Positions 46,201 to 54,909 of a DNA stretch of 64,000 nt are shown piece after piece. The notes under the pieces were generated by a model, which was given only the letters and a program-made list of their open reading frames with translations, searched no databases and was not told the DNA's origin. The stretch's first letter is position 1; each line of letters starts with the position of its first letter. Made by a program: the position numbers and the translations under genes. This DNA is from Flavobacterium restrictum (lineage in GTDB: Bacteria > Bacteroidota > Bacteroidia > Flavobacteriales > Flavobacteriaceae), in the NCBI RefSeq assembly GCF_007097245.1, contig NZ_VJZT01000003.1:186001-250000 (forward strand). The letters are read 5' to 3'.

Positions 46201-46863
46201 ATGGTCAACATCGATTACCTCCATTTTCTCGAAAACATTTTAACCGATAACCGAAAAGAAAAGTTTCTAAAAGTCCTGCAAAACCGAACCAAACATTTTA
46301 CCATAGCAGTCGAAGATATTTTCCAAATGCACAATACTAGTGCTGTTATGCGGAGTTGTGAGATTTTTGGAATTCAAGAATTAAACGTAATCGAGCAGCG
46401 GTATGGCAAAAGTATCGATAAGGAAATTGCCATGGGCGCCCAGAAATGGGTCGATATCAACACCTTTGACAGCATTACTACTTGTATCGACAGCCTTAAA
46501 AACAAAGGCTACCAAATCATAGCTACCACACCACACGAAAAGGATTGTTTGCTAGAAGATTTTGATATTACTAAACCTAGTGCCTTGTTTTTTGGGACCG
46601 AGCGCGACGGACTATCTCAAGAGATTCTTCAAAAAGCCGATGGTTTTCTTAAAATCCCCATGGTAGGTTTCACGGAGAGTTTGAATATTTCCGTTTCGGC
46701 CGCCATAATCATCCAAAACCTAACCAGTCGCTTACGCAATTCCACAATCGATTGGCATTTATCAGAAGACGAAATAGTGGCAAAACGCCTATCTTGGGCC
46801 AAGAATTCCATCAAAGACATAAAACGAATTGAAGAGCGGTATTTTTTTGAAAATGCTAAATAA
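46201..46863 (+). CDS. trmH: tRNA (guanosine-2'-O-)-methyltransferase, SpoU family
   Basis: 220 residues. It methylates the ribose of G18 in tRNA using S-adenosylmethionine. SPOUT motif 1 is in VEDIFQMHNTSAVMRSCEIFGIQELNVIE, motif 2 in ALFFGTERDGLSQEILQKAD, and motif 3 in IPMVGFTESLNISVSAAIIIQNL. The catalytic Arg is in motif 1 (VMRSCE). A C-terminal tail with DEIVAKRLSWAKNSIK resembles TrmH rather than RlmB, which would have an N-terminal RNA-binding domain. A hairpin terminator follows. Confidence 0.9.
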   Translation: MVNIDYLHFLENILTDNRKEKFLKVLQNRTKHFTIAVEDIFQMHNTSAVMRSCEIFGIQELNVIEQRYGKSIDKEIAMGAQKWVDINTFDSITTCIDSLKNKGYQIIATTPHEKDCLLEDFDITKPSALFFGTERDGLSQEILQKADGFLKIPMVGFTESLNISVSAAIIIQNLTSRLRNSTIDWHLSEDEIVAKRLSWAKNSIKDIKRIEERYFFENAK

Positions 46864-46925
46864 CCCTTTAGAATCCTCGCTATCACTGTTCCTTTTTTAA
46901 AAATCGGTACAAGAAACGGGATCGT

Positions 46926-46976
46926 AGTCCAAAAAAAAATCCCTTTTGTCAAAACAGAAGGAAATTTTTTTTGGAC
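46926..46976. terminator. Terminator-like hairpin between convergent genes
   Basis: GTCCAAAAAAAAATCCCTTTTGTC pairs loosely with CAGAAGGAAATTTTTTTTGGAC around AAAA, ending in T-runs. It separates trmH from the 46984-47697 gene. Confidence 0.7.
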
Positions 46977-46983
46977 AGTTTTT

Positions 46984-47697
46984 TTACAAGGTAGCCGTTG
47001 GAGGTACAACTGGAGGTGTTACCACTTCTGGAGTTCCACTGGGCGTGTCATAAATAACATAATCGTTGTATTTAGCTTCGCTCTCTTCAACCCAAATATC
47101 TTTTCCAGTTTCAGAATGTTTGATGATTAAAGCATATAAAGTATTGGCTAAAAGGATACGTTGCTCGGTGCTATTGTCTCGATTATTGGTAGCTTGGGTT
47201 TGTAAATCTATCGATATATCAAAGCTGGTTACTGCGGTAGTAAGTGTTGTGATTTTGGTAGCTGTGATACCTTCGGTAGCTAATGTAGTCAGGTATTTAG
47301 TGGCGGCTGTTACCATCATTTTACCCATTCTTGCTAAATCTGAATCGAGTTCTCGGCTCACATCGGTATTCCCAAATTCTCGGTATTTGGCACTGTTTTC
47401 GCCCAGCGAGTTTTTGGCAGCCAGTAGCATGGTGCGCATGAGTTTTTCGAGATTGTTTCTTTGGGCTTGTTTGGTATCGGTAATGTCACTTTTTAGAGCG
47501 GTCATTTGCTCATCGGTAGGGAAAGCCGCAAAGGCATTGAGGGCATTGACAAAGGTGGTTCGCTTGGCTGGGTTAAAACCTCGGTCGGTGAATTGTACAG
47601 TGTCTCTATCAATCAACAAAAGGGTGCTGTCAGCTAATTGTTTTAAAAAAGCAAACGAAAAGGCAAAATTGGTTAAAGTAACTTCTTTTTTAGGCAT
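46984..47697 (-). CDS. Helix-rich hypothetical protein
   Basis: 237 residues, no signal peptide. It begins MPKKEVTLTNFAFSFAFLKQLAD. The body (about 60-200) is a set of long Thr/Ala/Leu-rich helices with regular spacing (SDITDTKQAQRNNLEKLMRTMLLAAKNSLG; DLARMGKMMVTAATKYLTTLA), and the C-terminus is a Pro/Thr/Val-rich tail. The opposite strand is open over 218 codons, but that reading looks like a hydrophobic shadow. I recognise similar hypothetical proteins from Flavobacteriia but know no function. Confidence 0.65.
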   Translation of the reverse strand: MPKKEVTLTNFAFSFAFLKQLADSTLLLIDRDTVQFTDRGFNPAKRTTFVNALNAFAAFPTDEQMTALKSDITDTKQAQRNNLEKLMRTMLLAAKNSLGENSAKYREFGNTDVSRELDSDLARMGKMMVTAATKYLTTLATEGITATKITTLTTAVTSFDISIDLQTQATNNRDNSTEQRILLANTLYALIIKHSETGKDIWVEESEAKYNDYVIYDTPSGTPEVVTPPVVPPTATL

Positions 47698-47913
47698 AAT
47701 GTTTTTGTTTTTAAGGTTATAACTACAATTGTATAATCAAATTTAACAAAAAATAGTTTATGAAAAACTTATTTTGTGCTTTTTTTTGATAAATGGTTAA
47801 AAACGATTAATTCTAACTATTTGATTTTTAGCTGTTTATTTTTTTTATTGAATAGTTAATCTTTATTTGTTTTAATTAGTGATAAATTATCATTAATTAA
47901 GTCTAAATTCTGT

Positions 47914-48102
47914 GAATTTAATATCCTTTACGATGAATTTAATACTCCTTACCTTGAATTTACTATTCCTTACGATGAATTCACTATTCCTTATTACTAA
48001 TTTATAAGTCCTTATAATGAAGATAGTATTCCTTGTTATAAGTGTACTACTCCTTACAATGAATTTAGTATTTCTAACGGTGAATATAGTATTGCTTACA
48101 AT
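47914..48102. repeat. 21-bp tandem repeat array, nine units without indels
   Basis: Units begin at 47914, 47935, 47956, 47977, 47998, 48019, 48040, 48061 and 48082. The consensus is near GAATTTACTATTCCTTACGA plus T. The divergence is point substitutions only. Read on the minus strand in phase with the units, it is open from 48108 to a stop at 47893 and would encode heptapeptides like KFIVRNS, but no ATG precedes it. It fills the 489-base gap between the hypothetical gene and the HlyD gene; the rest (47698-47913) is AT-rich without features. Confidence 0.9.
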
Positions 48103-48157
48103 GAATTGCTATGTTTTACGGGGCATTCGTGTTCAAGAAGACACGCAAAGAATTTAA
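48017..48157 (+). other. Short hydrophobic reading frame through the repeat array (doubtful)
   Basis: 46 codons from ATG 48017, giving MKIVFLVISVLLLTMNLVFL and a hydrophilic end (RGIRVQEDTQRI). The hydrophobicity follows from the base content of the repeat unit in this frame. It could be a small membrane peptide, but no Shine-Dalgarno or promoter is evident. I list it as a candidate only. Confidence 0.2.
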
Positions 48158-48186
48158 AATAATTCTAAATCAATCGAAAGAATCAA

Positions 48187-49470
48187 TTACCGCTTAAAAA
48201 CATCCCGAAATTGGTATAATAATCGTTCTATTAAGCGCAAATCTTCGGTTACAATAGCAGCGGTGCCAGACATTTCTTGTTGAAAAATAATTTGTTTTTT
48301 ATACGACGTTTGTAGTCCATTAGGCAACGAAATATTGAGCAGTAAATTACCATCTTTGTCAGGAGTTAGTGAAATAGCACTTACAACTCCTTTTACGATT
48401 CCAAATTCACGGTCAGGATAATTTGCTAGTCGGATGTTTACGGCTTGCCCCACTTTGATTTTACCAGCGTTTTGTGCAGGCGCTTTTACTTTGCCTATAT
48501 AATCACTTTGGTTTGTTGGAATTATAGCAAACACATTATCGCCAGCATTTACAGTTTGATTTGCTGACCAGAGTTGCAAAAAACTAATTTTTCCATCAAT
48601 GGACGAACGCAAAACATAATTTAATTCCCAATCTTTAATTGCTTTTTTGAGCTGATAAAAAGCCTGAATCCTATTACTTTGCAAATTTACATGCTCTTTG
48701 TTTTCGTTAATTTGAGTGGTTTTACTGCTTCTGGAAAGTTCATTTAAGGATGATTTCAATTGCGAAATAGTACTTAAAACACTCTTGTAATTCCTTTGAG
48801 ATTGCAAATAAATCAATTGTTGTTTCTCTATTTCTTGCGTAGCAACAATTCCTTTTTTATACAAGCTTTCATAGCGATCTAAATCACTCTTTTGTAAAAT
48901 TAACTCATTTTGATTCAAGCTTTTTTGAGATTCTAACAAACTCAATCGCTCTTTGAGTTGTATCCCTTCATAACTTTGAGCAGTACCTTCAACTTGATAG
49001 GGTTGTAGTTTAGTATTGAGTTCATCAGCTATACTTTCTTTCTCAAATACGGCATAAAAACTTTCAATATCGCCTAGTTGTGCTGCTTTTAATTGCTCAA
49101 ATGGAAATTTTGTTTTTTCGATAGTGATGGTATCAACAATACTTTTTAATAAAAACACAGTGCTATAATTGGAAGCATTTTCAATTACTGCCAATGGCGT
49201 ATTTGTAGTAACAAACGCCCTGTCTTTGACTAAAATCACTTCAATTCTCCCGGACACTTTTGCTGTTAATTTTTCAGGAGGAATAGTAGTGGTAATCACT
49301 ATTTGGGTGGTAATTAAATCAGGATATTTAACTAACCACGAAACAAAAAAAACAGAGATTACAATTAATAATACCACAACGGATCCCCAACGAATCATCC
49401 AATGGGGCACTCGTGTAAGGATTTCTTGTACCTCTTCGCTACGCAATTCTATTTCGTTATTTACTGGCAT
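48187..49470 (-). CDS. HlyD-type periplasmic adaptor of the peptide exporter
   Basis: 427 residues from the ATG at 49470 (MPVNNEIELRSEE). An in-frame TTG at 49491 is less likely. One membrane helix (about 26-46, GSVVVLLIVISVFFVSWLV). Then a lipoyl-like half (KVSGRIEVILVKDRAFVTTNTPLAVI), a long alpha-helical hairpin (about 150-280, rich in Gln, Leu, Ser) and the second half (YVLRSSIDGKISFLQLWSANQTVNAGDNVF), then a beta-barrel region. Adaptors of this kind bridge an inner-membrane ABC exporter to TolC in the outer membrane. It lies downstream of the C39-ABC gene, separated by an opposite-strand gene. No TolC homologue is nearby. Confidence 0.88.
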   Translation of the reverse strand: MPVNNEIELRSEEVQEILTRVPHWMIRWGSVVVLLIVISVFFVSWLVKYPDLITTQIVITTTIPPEKLTAKVSGRIEVILVKDRAFVTTNTPLAVIENASNYSTVFLLKSIVDTITIEKTKFPFEQLKAAQLGDIESFYAVFEKESIADELNTKLQPYQVEGTAQSYEGIQLKERLSLLESQKSLNQNELILQKSDLDRYESLYKKGIVATQEIEKQQLIYLQSQRNYKSVLSTISQLKSSLNELSRSSKTTQINENKEHVNLQSNRIQAFYQLKKAIKDWELNYVLRSSIDGKISFLQLWSANQTVNAGDNVFAIIPTNQSDYIGKVKAPAQNAGKIKVGQAVNIRLANYPDREFGIVKGVVSAISLTPDKDGNLLLNISLPNGLQTSYKKQIIFQQEMSGTAAIVTEDLRLIERLLYQFRDVFKR

Positions 49471-49524
49471 TTTGTTTTGATTATGGTACAAAATAATTTA
49501 ACTTTGATTAAAATTTAATTAATC

Positions 49525-49770
49525 ATGGCAACTACAACAATTTCTGAAATCCACTTGTTTAACGCCTTAAAACTAAAACTAGGCGAAAAAGAAGCCGAAG
49601 AATTAGTATTATTTGTAAAAACTGCTGTTAAAGAAAATATTGAAAACGAAATTTCAAATATTGCTACCAAAAAAGATTTAGCCGAAACTAAAGTTGATAT
49701 TATCAAATGGGTTGTTGGTATTTTCTTTGCTCTAGCTATGATGATTATTGGTTTGTATCTAAAACCCTAA
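49525..49770 (+). CDS. Small coiled-coil membrane protein, reversed inside the export cluster
   Basis: 81 residues. The N-terminal TISEIHLFNALKLKLGEKEAEELVLFVKTAVKENIENEISNIATKKDLAETKVDIIK is a coiled coil, and a single C-terminal membrane helix follows (about 61-79). The layout is like DUF1640/CCDC90-type small proteins found widely in bacteria. It is encoded on the opposite strand to the export genes and overlaps the end of the ABC gene by 4 bases. Whether it belongs to the system or merely sits there is unknown. The start follows a TTTGATTAAAATTT spacer. Confidence 0.7.
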   Translation: MATTTISEIHLFNALKLKLGEKEAEELVLFVKTAVKENIENEISNIATKKDLAETKVDIIKWVVGIFFALAMMIIGLYLKP

Positions 49771-51959
49771 TTTCCTAATTGCAATTGATTTTTAACCAAT
49801 TCAAAATAATTTCCTCTTTGTTGAACTAATGCTGAATGTGTTCCTATTTCAACAATTTTACCTTTTTCGAGAACTACAATTTGATCCGCATTCATAACCG
49901 TACTCAATCTATGAGCGATAACGACCACGGTTTTGTTTTTAAAGAACAGGTCAAGTTTACGCATAATTTCCTTTTCATTATTAGCATCAAGTGCACTGGT
50001 AGCTTCATCAAAAAACAGCATTTCAGGGTTTTTGTACACTGCTCTAGCTATTAACAATCGTTGTTTTTGCCCTGTACTCATTCCTATACCTTCCATTCCT
50101 ATTTTAGTATTATAACCCAGTGGATAATCTTGAATAAAAGTGGCAATATTCGCCACATCAGCAGCATACACCAACCGTTCTTTATCAATTATATCTACTC
50201 CAATAGCTATATTATTAGCAATGGTATCATTAAATAGATATCCCTCTTGCATCACGGTTCCTACGTGGCTTCGCCAAGATTTCTGATTTATATTTTTCAA
50301 TTCTGTATTTTCTACTAAAATGGCTCCACTATTTGGTTCATAAAACTTGAGCAATAACTTCATCAAAGTGGTTTTACCGCTACCGCTTGTACCCACAATA
50401 GCCGTGATTTTGTTGGCAGGAATGATTAAGTTCAGGTTGTCGAGAACTAGTATATCTGAACCAATATATCTAAAACTTACCTCCTTTAATGCAATAGCCG
50501 CATTTTTTGGAATAGCATGAGTTTGGGTTGCTTCTTGTTGGGTTTCATCTTCTTTCTCGTGAATTTCGGAGAGTCTAGCGAGCGATATTTTGGCGTCTTG
50601 AGCCTCGCGAATAAAATTAATAAGTTGTAAAATTGGGCCGTTCAAGCTACCCACAATACTACTTATAGCGAGCATCATTCCTAGAGTAATTTGCCCGTCA
50701 ATGACCAGTTTTGCTGATAGAAAAATGATTACTATATTTTTTATTTCATTGATAAAATTAGAACCTATATTTTGAGTTTGCTCTAGCACTAACCCTTTCA
50801 TAGAGACTTTAAACAATCGAGCTTGTATGTATTCCCAGCCCCAGCGTTTTTGTTTTTCGGCATTATGAAGTTTTATTTCCTGCATCCCATTAATAAGTTC
50901 AATAACTTTGCTTTGTTCTTGTGACACCTCGGCAAAACGCTTGTAGTCTAATTTTTCTCGTCGTTTAAGAAACAATATTACCCATAAAAAATAACAGAAA
51001 CTCCCCGTAAAAAAAACGGCAAAAATAAGTACGTTATAATATGCCAAGACACCTCCCATGATAAACATATTGATCAACGAAAACAATACGTTTAATGAGG
51101 AAGTAGTTAATATTCGCTCTATTCTATGGTGGTCGTTAATGCGTTGCATAATATCTCCCGTCATGCGTACATCAAAAAACGAAATAGGCAAATTCATTAA
51201 TTTGATAAAAAAATCAGAAATCAATGCTATGTTTATTCTAGCCGAAAGATGCAATAAAATCCAACTTCTAATAAGTTCTAATGCCGTTTTACCAAAAAAT
51301 AAAAATACCTGTGCAAATAATATCAAATAGATAAAATGAATATTCTGATTTTGAATACCCACATCAACGATACTTTGGGTCAAAAACGGGAAAATAAGTT
51401 CCAATAAACTTCCAGCTACTAAACCAATAATTAATTGAATTATAAATGATTTGTAAGGAAAAAGATATTGAGACAATAAGGAAAAACCAAATCCATTTTT
51501 GTCTTCACTCTCAAATTCTGATTGATAAAATTTTGGAGTAGGTTCTAGTAATAATGCAATACCTTCTTTAGTTTCGTCATTGGCATTGTTTCCAATCCAG
51601 AATTTTAAGAATTCTGTTTCGTTATATTCAATTAATCCAATTGCAGGGTCAGAGATATAATAGATGCCTTTTTTTACGCTATAAAGTACCACAAAATGAG
51701 CTCCATTCCAGTGCAATATACAAGGTAAAGGAATTTCCTCTATTTGTTTTAATGAAATTTTTATGCCAAGTGTTTTTATTCCAATTTTTTCGGCTGCATC
51801 ACTCAACAACAATAAGCTACTGCCTTCACGTGTAGTTTCACTATAATCTCTTAATTCTTGCGTATTTATAGTTTTACCGTAATTTTTTGCTATTATTTTT
51901 ATGCAAGTTGGACCACAGTCTTTTGCTTCGGCTTGTTTATAGTTTGGAAATTTCTTCAC
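49767..51959 (-). CDS. Peptidase-containing ABC transporter (C39-type, bacteriocin exporter)
   Basis: 730 residues with a GTG start (51959). The C39 peptidase domain (about 1-135) has a complete catalytic set: Gln9, Cys15 in AKDCGPTC, His88 in WNGAHFVVLY and Asp104 in ISDPAIG. A six-helix export domain (about 160-440) and an ATPase domain (about 480-730) follow, with Walker A GTSGSGKTTLMKLL, signature MSTGQKQRLLIARA and Walker B EMLFFDEATSALD. Such proteins cut GG-type leaders and export the core peptide. The matching leader is at 56190-56366. The gene overlaps nothing upstream, with 2 bases between it and the glycosyltransferase-like gene. Confidence 0.94.
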   Translation of the reverse strand: MKKFPNYKQAEAKDCGPTCIKIIAKNYGKTINTQELRDYSETTREGSSLLLLSDAAEKIGIKTLGIKISLKQIEEIPLPCILHWNGAHFVVLYSVKKGIYYISDPAIGLIEYNETEFLKFWIGNNANDETKEGIALLLEPTPKFYQSEFESEDKNGFGFSLLSQYLFPYKSFIIQLIIGLVAGSLLELIFPFLTQSIVDVGIQNQNIHFIYLILFAQVFLFFGKTALELIRSWILLHLSARINIALISDFFIKLMNLPISFFDVRMTGDIMQRINDHHRIERILTTSSLNVLFSLINMFIMGGVLAYYNVLIFAVFFTGSFCYFLWVILFLKRREKLDYKRFAEVSQEQSKVIELINGMQEIKLHNAEKQKRWGWEYIQARLFKVSMKGLVLEQTQNIGSNFINEIKNIVIIFLSAKLVIDGQITLGMMLAISSIVGSLNGPILQLINFIREAQDAKISLARLSEIHEKEDETQQEATQTHAIPKNAAIALKEVSFRYIGSDILVLDNLNLIIPANKITAIVGTSGSGKTTLMKLLLKFYEPNSGAILVENTELKNINQKSWRSHVGTVMQEGYLFNDTIANNIAIGVDIIDKERLVYAADVANIATFIQDYPLGYNTKIGMEGIGMSTGQKQRLLIARAVYKNPEMLFFDEATSALDANNEKEIMRKLDLFFKNKTVVVIAHRLSTVMNADQIVVLEKGKIVEIGTHSALVQQRGNYFELVKNQLQLGN

Positions 51960-51961
51960 AA

Positions 51962-53299
51962 TTATCTGTAAATACTTATTATTTTTAAAACAACATAATT
52001 TATTAATCTACCATTTAATAAAATTAAGAAATCAGTTTTAGAATCTTCGTCTTCATCCTCAAAGTAATTATTCATTTTAGATATAAAATCAAAATACTGA
52101 ATAGGACTTGACAATTCAGTCAAAATTATTTCGTCTATTTCATCCAATTCATAAGTTCTTGGTGCGGAATTAAGTTCGTATATTTCCAAAAAAGAGAATT
52201 TTGCGTCGTTAATTATAGCGTCTTTTTTATCAAAACCCTTTATTAATACAATGGTAAAATCTAATTTGTTCATCAACAAATTCTCTAGATTGTTTGTCAA
52301 ACCTTCTGTAAATAAATCTCGTTTTAATAAAAAATTTTCAGGGATAAAATCATTGGTTTTTATTTCATTACCAAATTTGGTAATCAATTCTGAAATTTTA
52401 GTTGTTGTAAGAAATTCAATTTCATTATGATTTCCTTCTGCTTCATTAATTAAAGTTGTGATTTTTGAGTAGCTTTCAGAATAGTATTTCATAATATACA
52501 CTTCCATTGCTTTGCATACAGATGCATTTCGTTTAAAAACACCTAGTAAATGTAAATAGGTTTTATGGGGGACTTTTTGAAAATCACCAAAACCCTTATA
52601 ATCATTATCTTCACTGACTTCTTCTAATAAAAAATCAACTTTTTTATTTTTGCTTTTGGTAAATTCATAGAACAATACCTGCTCAAAGAAAATATTAAAA
52701 TTAAAACCATTTATACTTGACCAAGAATCTATGTTATTATCTACAAAAGCTATACTTGCTTTTGTATATTCTTTAAAAAAATTGATGTCAGTGCCTCCTA
52801 TAATTCCCATATTGCAAGCGAAATTGCTCAATTTGTTATGATAATTTGCCATTTCTGAAGGCATATATTTTAGATTTGGCGAAATGTCATTCCACATTCT
52901 GCCATAATAATCGGTTGTAATTTCTAAATTTTGAGTAACTAGATTAGCGTTTTTAAATTTATCGGTTAAAGATTCCCAAACAAAAACATCGCCATCAACG
53001 TGCAAGAAGGGTTCGTCTTGCATCTGAAAAGTTTTAATTTTTGCCATTGCCCAAAGATCTTTATGATACCTATTTAAGTCGTCTAAAACCACGTGAACTT
53101 TTGTGTAAGGCAATTGTAATTTTGTAATTAATATGTCATACCCAAAACGATCGGTATAAAGTTCTACCTCTTTATGATGTTTGACCAATTGATGACAACT
53201 TAATATCCAGCTCAACCAGTTGTATTTGTAGTTATACCAACCGTAATTGTTGGTAAAATCGGTTTGGTTTCCAGACCAAAAACTTTGTATTATTTTCAT
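51962..53299 (-). CDS. Glycosyltransferase-like protein (DUF6734-like) of the peptide cluster
   Basis: 445 residues, soluble. It begins MKIIQSFWSGNQTDF and shows a GT-A-like arrangement: a Rossmann-type first half, then EPFLHVDGDVFVWESL (about 96-111) with a D-G-D motif typical of metal/nucleotide-sugar binding, then CNMGIIGGTDINFFKEYT. Bacterial homologues I know as DUF6734 occur beside GG-leader peptide genes. It starts the base after the VKOR-DsbA gene and ends 2 bases before the ABC exporter, so it is a firm member of the operon. The sugar-transfer role is inferred and the acceptor could be the Ser/Cys-rich peptide. Confidence 0.72.
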   Translation of the reverse strand: MKIIQSFWSGNQTDFTNNYGWYNYKYNWLSWILSCHQLVKHHKEVELYTDRFGYDILITKLQLPYTKVHVVLDDLNRYHKDLWAMAKIKTFQMQDEPFLHVDGDVFVWESLTDKFKNANLVTQNLEITTDYYGRMWNDISPNLKYMPSEMANYHNKLSNFACNMGIIGGTDINFFKEYTKASIAFVDNNIDSWSSINGFNFNIFFEQVLFYEFTKSKNKKVDFLLEEVSEDNDYKGFGDFQKVPHKTYLHLLGVFKRNASVCKAMEVYIMKYYSESYSKITTLINEAEGNHNEIEFLTTTKISELITKFGNEIKTNDFIPENFLLKRDLFTEGLTNNLENLLMNKLDFTIVLIKGFDKKDAIINDAKFSFLEIYELNSAPRTYELDEIDEIILTELSSPIQYFDFISKMNNYFEDEDEDSKTDFLILLNGRLINYVVLKIISIYR

Positions 53300-54865
53300 T
53301 TAAAAACTATCTTCAACAAGTTCGTTAATATAAAAAGGCAAGTTTTTTCGGTCGTACATTTGTGGATATTCATACCCGTTTATAAAAATGGCTGGTGTAA
53401 AATTGTAATCATTTTCCTCACACCATTTATGTTGAGAATCAAATATTGCATCAAATTCGGGTGTTGTATTTACAGAAAACAAACCAAGCCATTCTGTTAT
53501 ATTTTTGTTGTCAAACCAGTCTTTCAAAGCCTTTATAAAAACCGTTCCTCCCTCTTGTTTGTATATTTTTATCAAACTTCTAAACAGTTTTTTTCTTTCT
53601 TCATTTTCTGCTTCAAGATTTGTTTTTAGTAACACTTGTATTTGGATGTTGTTGTGATATTTTTCTAAAATATTTTCTATTACTTCGTGTGCCTCTTTGC
53701 AATGACCACAAAAAGGACTAGAAATAATCGTGATTATAGTATTGCTCTCCTTGTTGCCAAGAATAATTGGGCTTTGTGGCAATTGAGCTTTGTCTTTTGC
53801 CAATAATGAATTTTTGAATATCGTGTAATTTCGTTCAAAACGAAGTGATTTTAGTTGGTATTCTTTTAGTTCTTTTTGGCTGGTAAGTAATTTTTTCAAA
53901 GCAGACCAAGCAAACATAACCGAGAGAAAAACAAACCCAAAAACGATTAATTCCTTTAACGATAAGGTAAAAGTTGTGTTCTGAAAAACAAATAAATAAC
54001 CCAGTTCCAACAGAATAATACTAATGATGACCAAGCAGATAGGACACCATTTTTTCTCCACAAACTTTTGATAATAGATGGATAAAAACAAAACAGGAAT
54101 AGCTGATAAAAGCAAGATTTGCTGTATGGCAAAATAAGTGGCTGTGTTGCCAGAAAGCAAGAAGATTAATAGACCCAAGAATTGAGAAGCAAAAAACACC
54201 ATACTCAAATCGCTGAAATTGACGATTTCGAAAATTTTCCATTTGTTGGATCCTACCACAGTAGTACAACTGGTGGAAGTTGTCATATTGCAAAAACTGT
54301 TGAGTAATTCACTTTTTGTACCAAACAAATCTTTGAGAGCTGCTATAGAAAACAAAACACCAATGATGGGAAAAACAAAAAAGAAGTTAGTTGTTAAAGC
54401 GGCCTCAAATTGAGAAAGCACCAACACAAACAATACTAAAGCGAAAATTTGCAAAGCTAAAGACCAATAGCTTTTTTGGGGCTTTAAGACTTCTTCCGTT
54501 TCTTGTTTTTCTACCAGTAGCACAATGCCTTTCCATTGTGATTCTAATTCTGATTTAGATATTGCTAATGGTTTTTTATCATTAGTACAAAAATAAGTAT
54601 TGCCTTTTCTCTCAACGAAATTGAGTTCGGGTTTGTGATCTTCTTCGCTCAAAAGAGCAATAAACTGATTGGGCAAAAATTCAATTTCAGAGCTATCTAA
54701 ACGCATTGCTCCATTATCTACATTGAAAAAACTCAAGGTATCTGCAATAGCCAACAAAGAAGGATAGTCTGGGTGGGATTGAATTTGAAACTCAAATTCT
54801 TTTTTGTCAATAGTGATGTTTTCCTTTTCCAAATATTGGAAAAGGTAGTTGAAATTATTGGTCAT
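53300..54865 (-). CDS. VKOR-DsbA fusion with a degenerate C39-like N-terminus
   Basis: 521 residues. The first 120 residues look like a C39-peptidase fold without the catalytic Cys (HPDYPSLLAIADTLSFFNVDNG at about 31-52). Then comes a VKOR membrane domain with four to five helices, loop Cys192 and Cys200, and the C-x-x-C pair Cys274/Cys277 in KKWCPICLV. Last is a thioredoxin-fold domain with SSPFCGHCKEAHEV (Cys386/Cys389) and cis-Pro in TPAIFING. Such fusions make disulfides in exported proteins: VKOR reoxidises the thioredoxin domain using quinone. It fits the seven-Cys peptide encoded upstream. Confidence 0.88.
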   Translation of the reverse strand: MTNNFNYLFQYLEKENITIDKKEFEFQIQSHPDYPSLLAIADTLSFFNVDNGAMRLDSSEIEFLPNQFIALLSEEDHKPELNFVERKGNTYFCTNDKKPLAISKSELESQWKGIVLLVEKQETEEVLKPQKSYWSLALQIFALVLFVLVLSQFEAALTTNFFFVFPIIGVLFSIAALKDLFGTKSELLNSFCNMTTSTSCTTVVGSNKWKIFEIVNFSDLSMVFFASQFLGLLIFLLSGNTATYFAIQQILLLSAIPVLFLSIYYQKFVEKKWCPICLVIISIILLELGYLFVFQNTTFTLSLKELIVFGFVFLSVMFAWSALKKLLTSQKELKEYQLKSLRFERNYTIFKNSLLAKDKAQLPQSPIILGNKESNTIITIISSPFCGHCKEAHEVIENILEKYHNNIQIQVLLKTNLEAENEERKKLFRSLIKIYKQEGGTVFIKALKDWFDNKNITEWLGLFSVNTTPEFDAIFDSQHKWCEENDYNFTPAIFINGYEYPQMYDRKNLPFYINELVEDSF

Positions 54866-54909
54866 AAAATTGTGATTTTTATTTAAGATTTTTAGGTAAA
54901 TCTCGGGAA

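Noticed and set aside
47066..47722. 218-codon frame on the plus strand
   Set aside because: It mirrors the 46984-47697 gene and looks like an unstructured hydrophobic shadow; the minus-strand frame has better composition and position after a terminator.
47914..48102. Regular repeat array as a CRISPR
   Set aside because: Units are directly contiguous at 21 bases with no unique spacers, and no cas genes are present.
48017..48157. Hydrophobic 46-codon peptide as a firm gene
   Set aside because: Its hydrophobicity follows from the repeat unit and no expression signal is visible; kept only as a doubtful feature.
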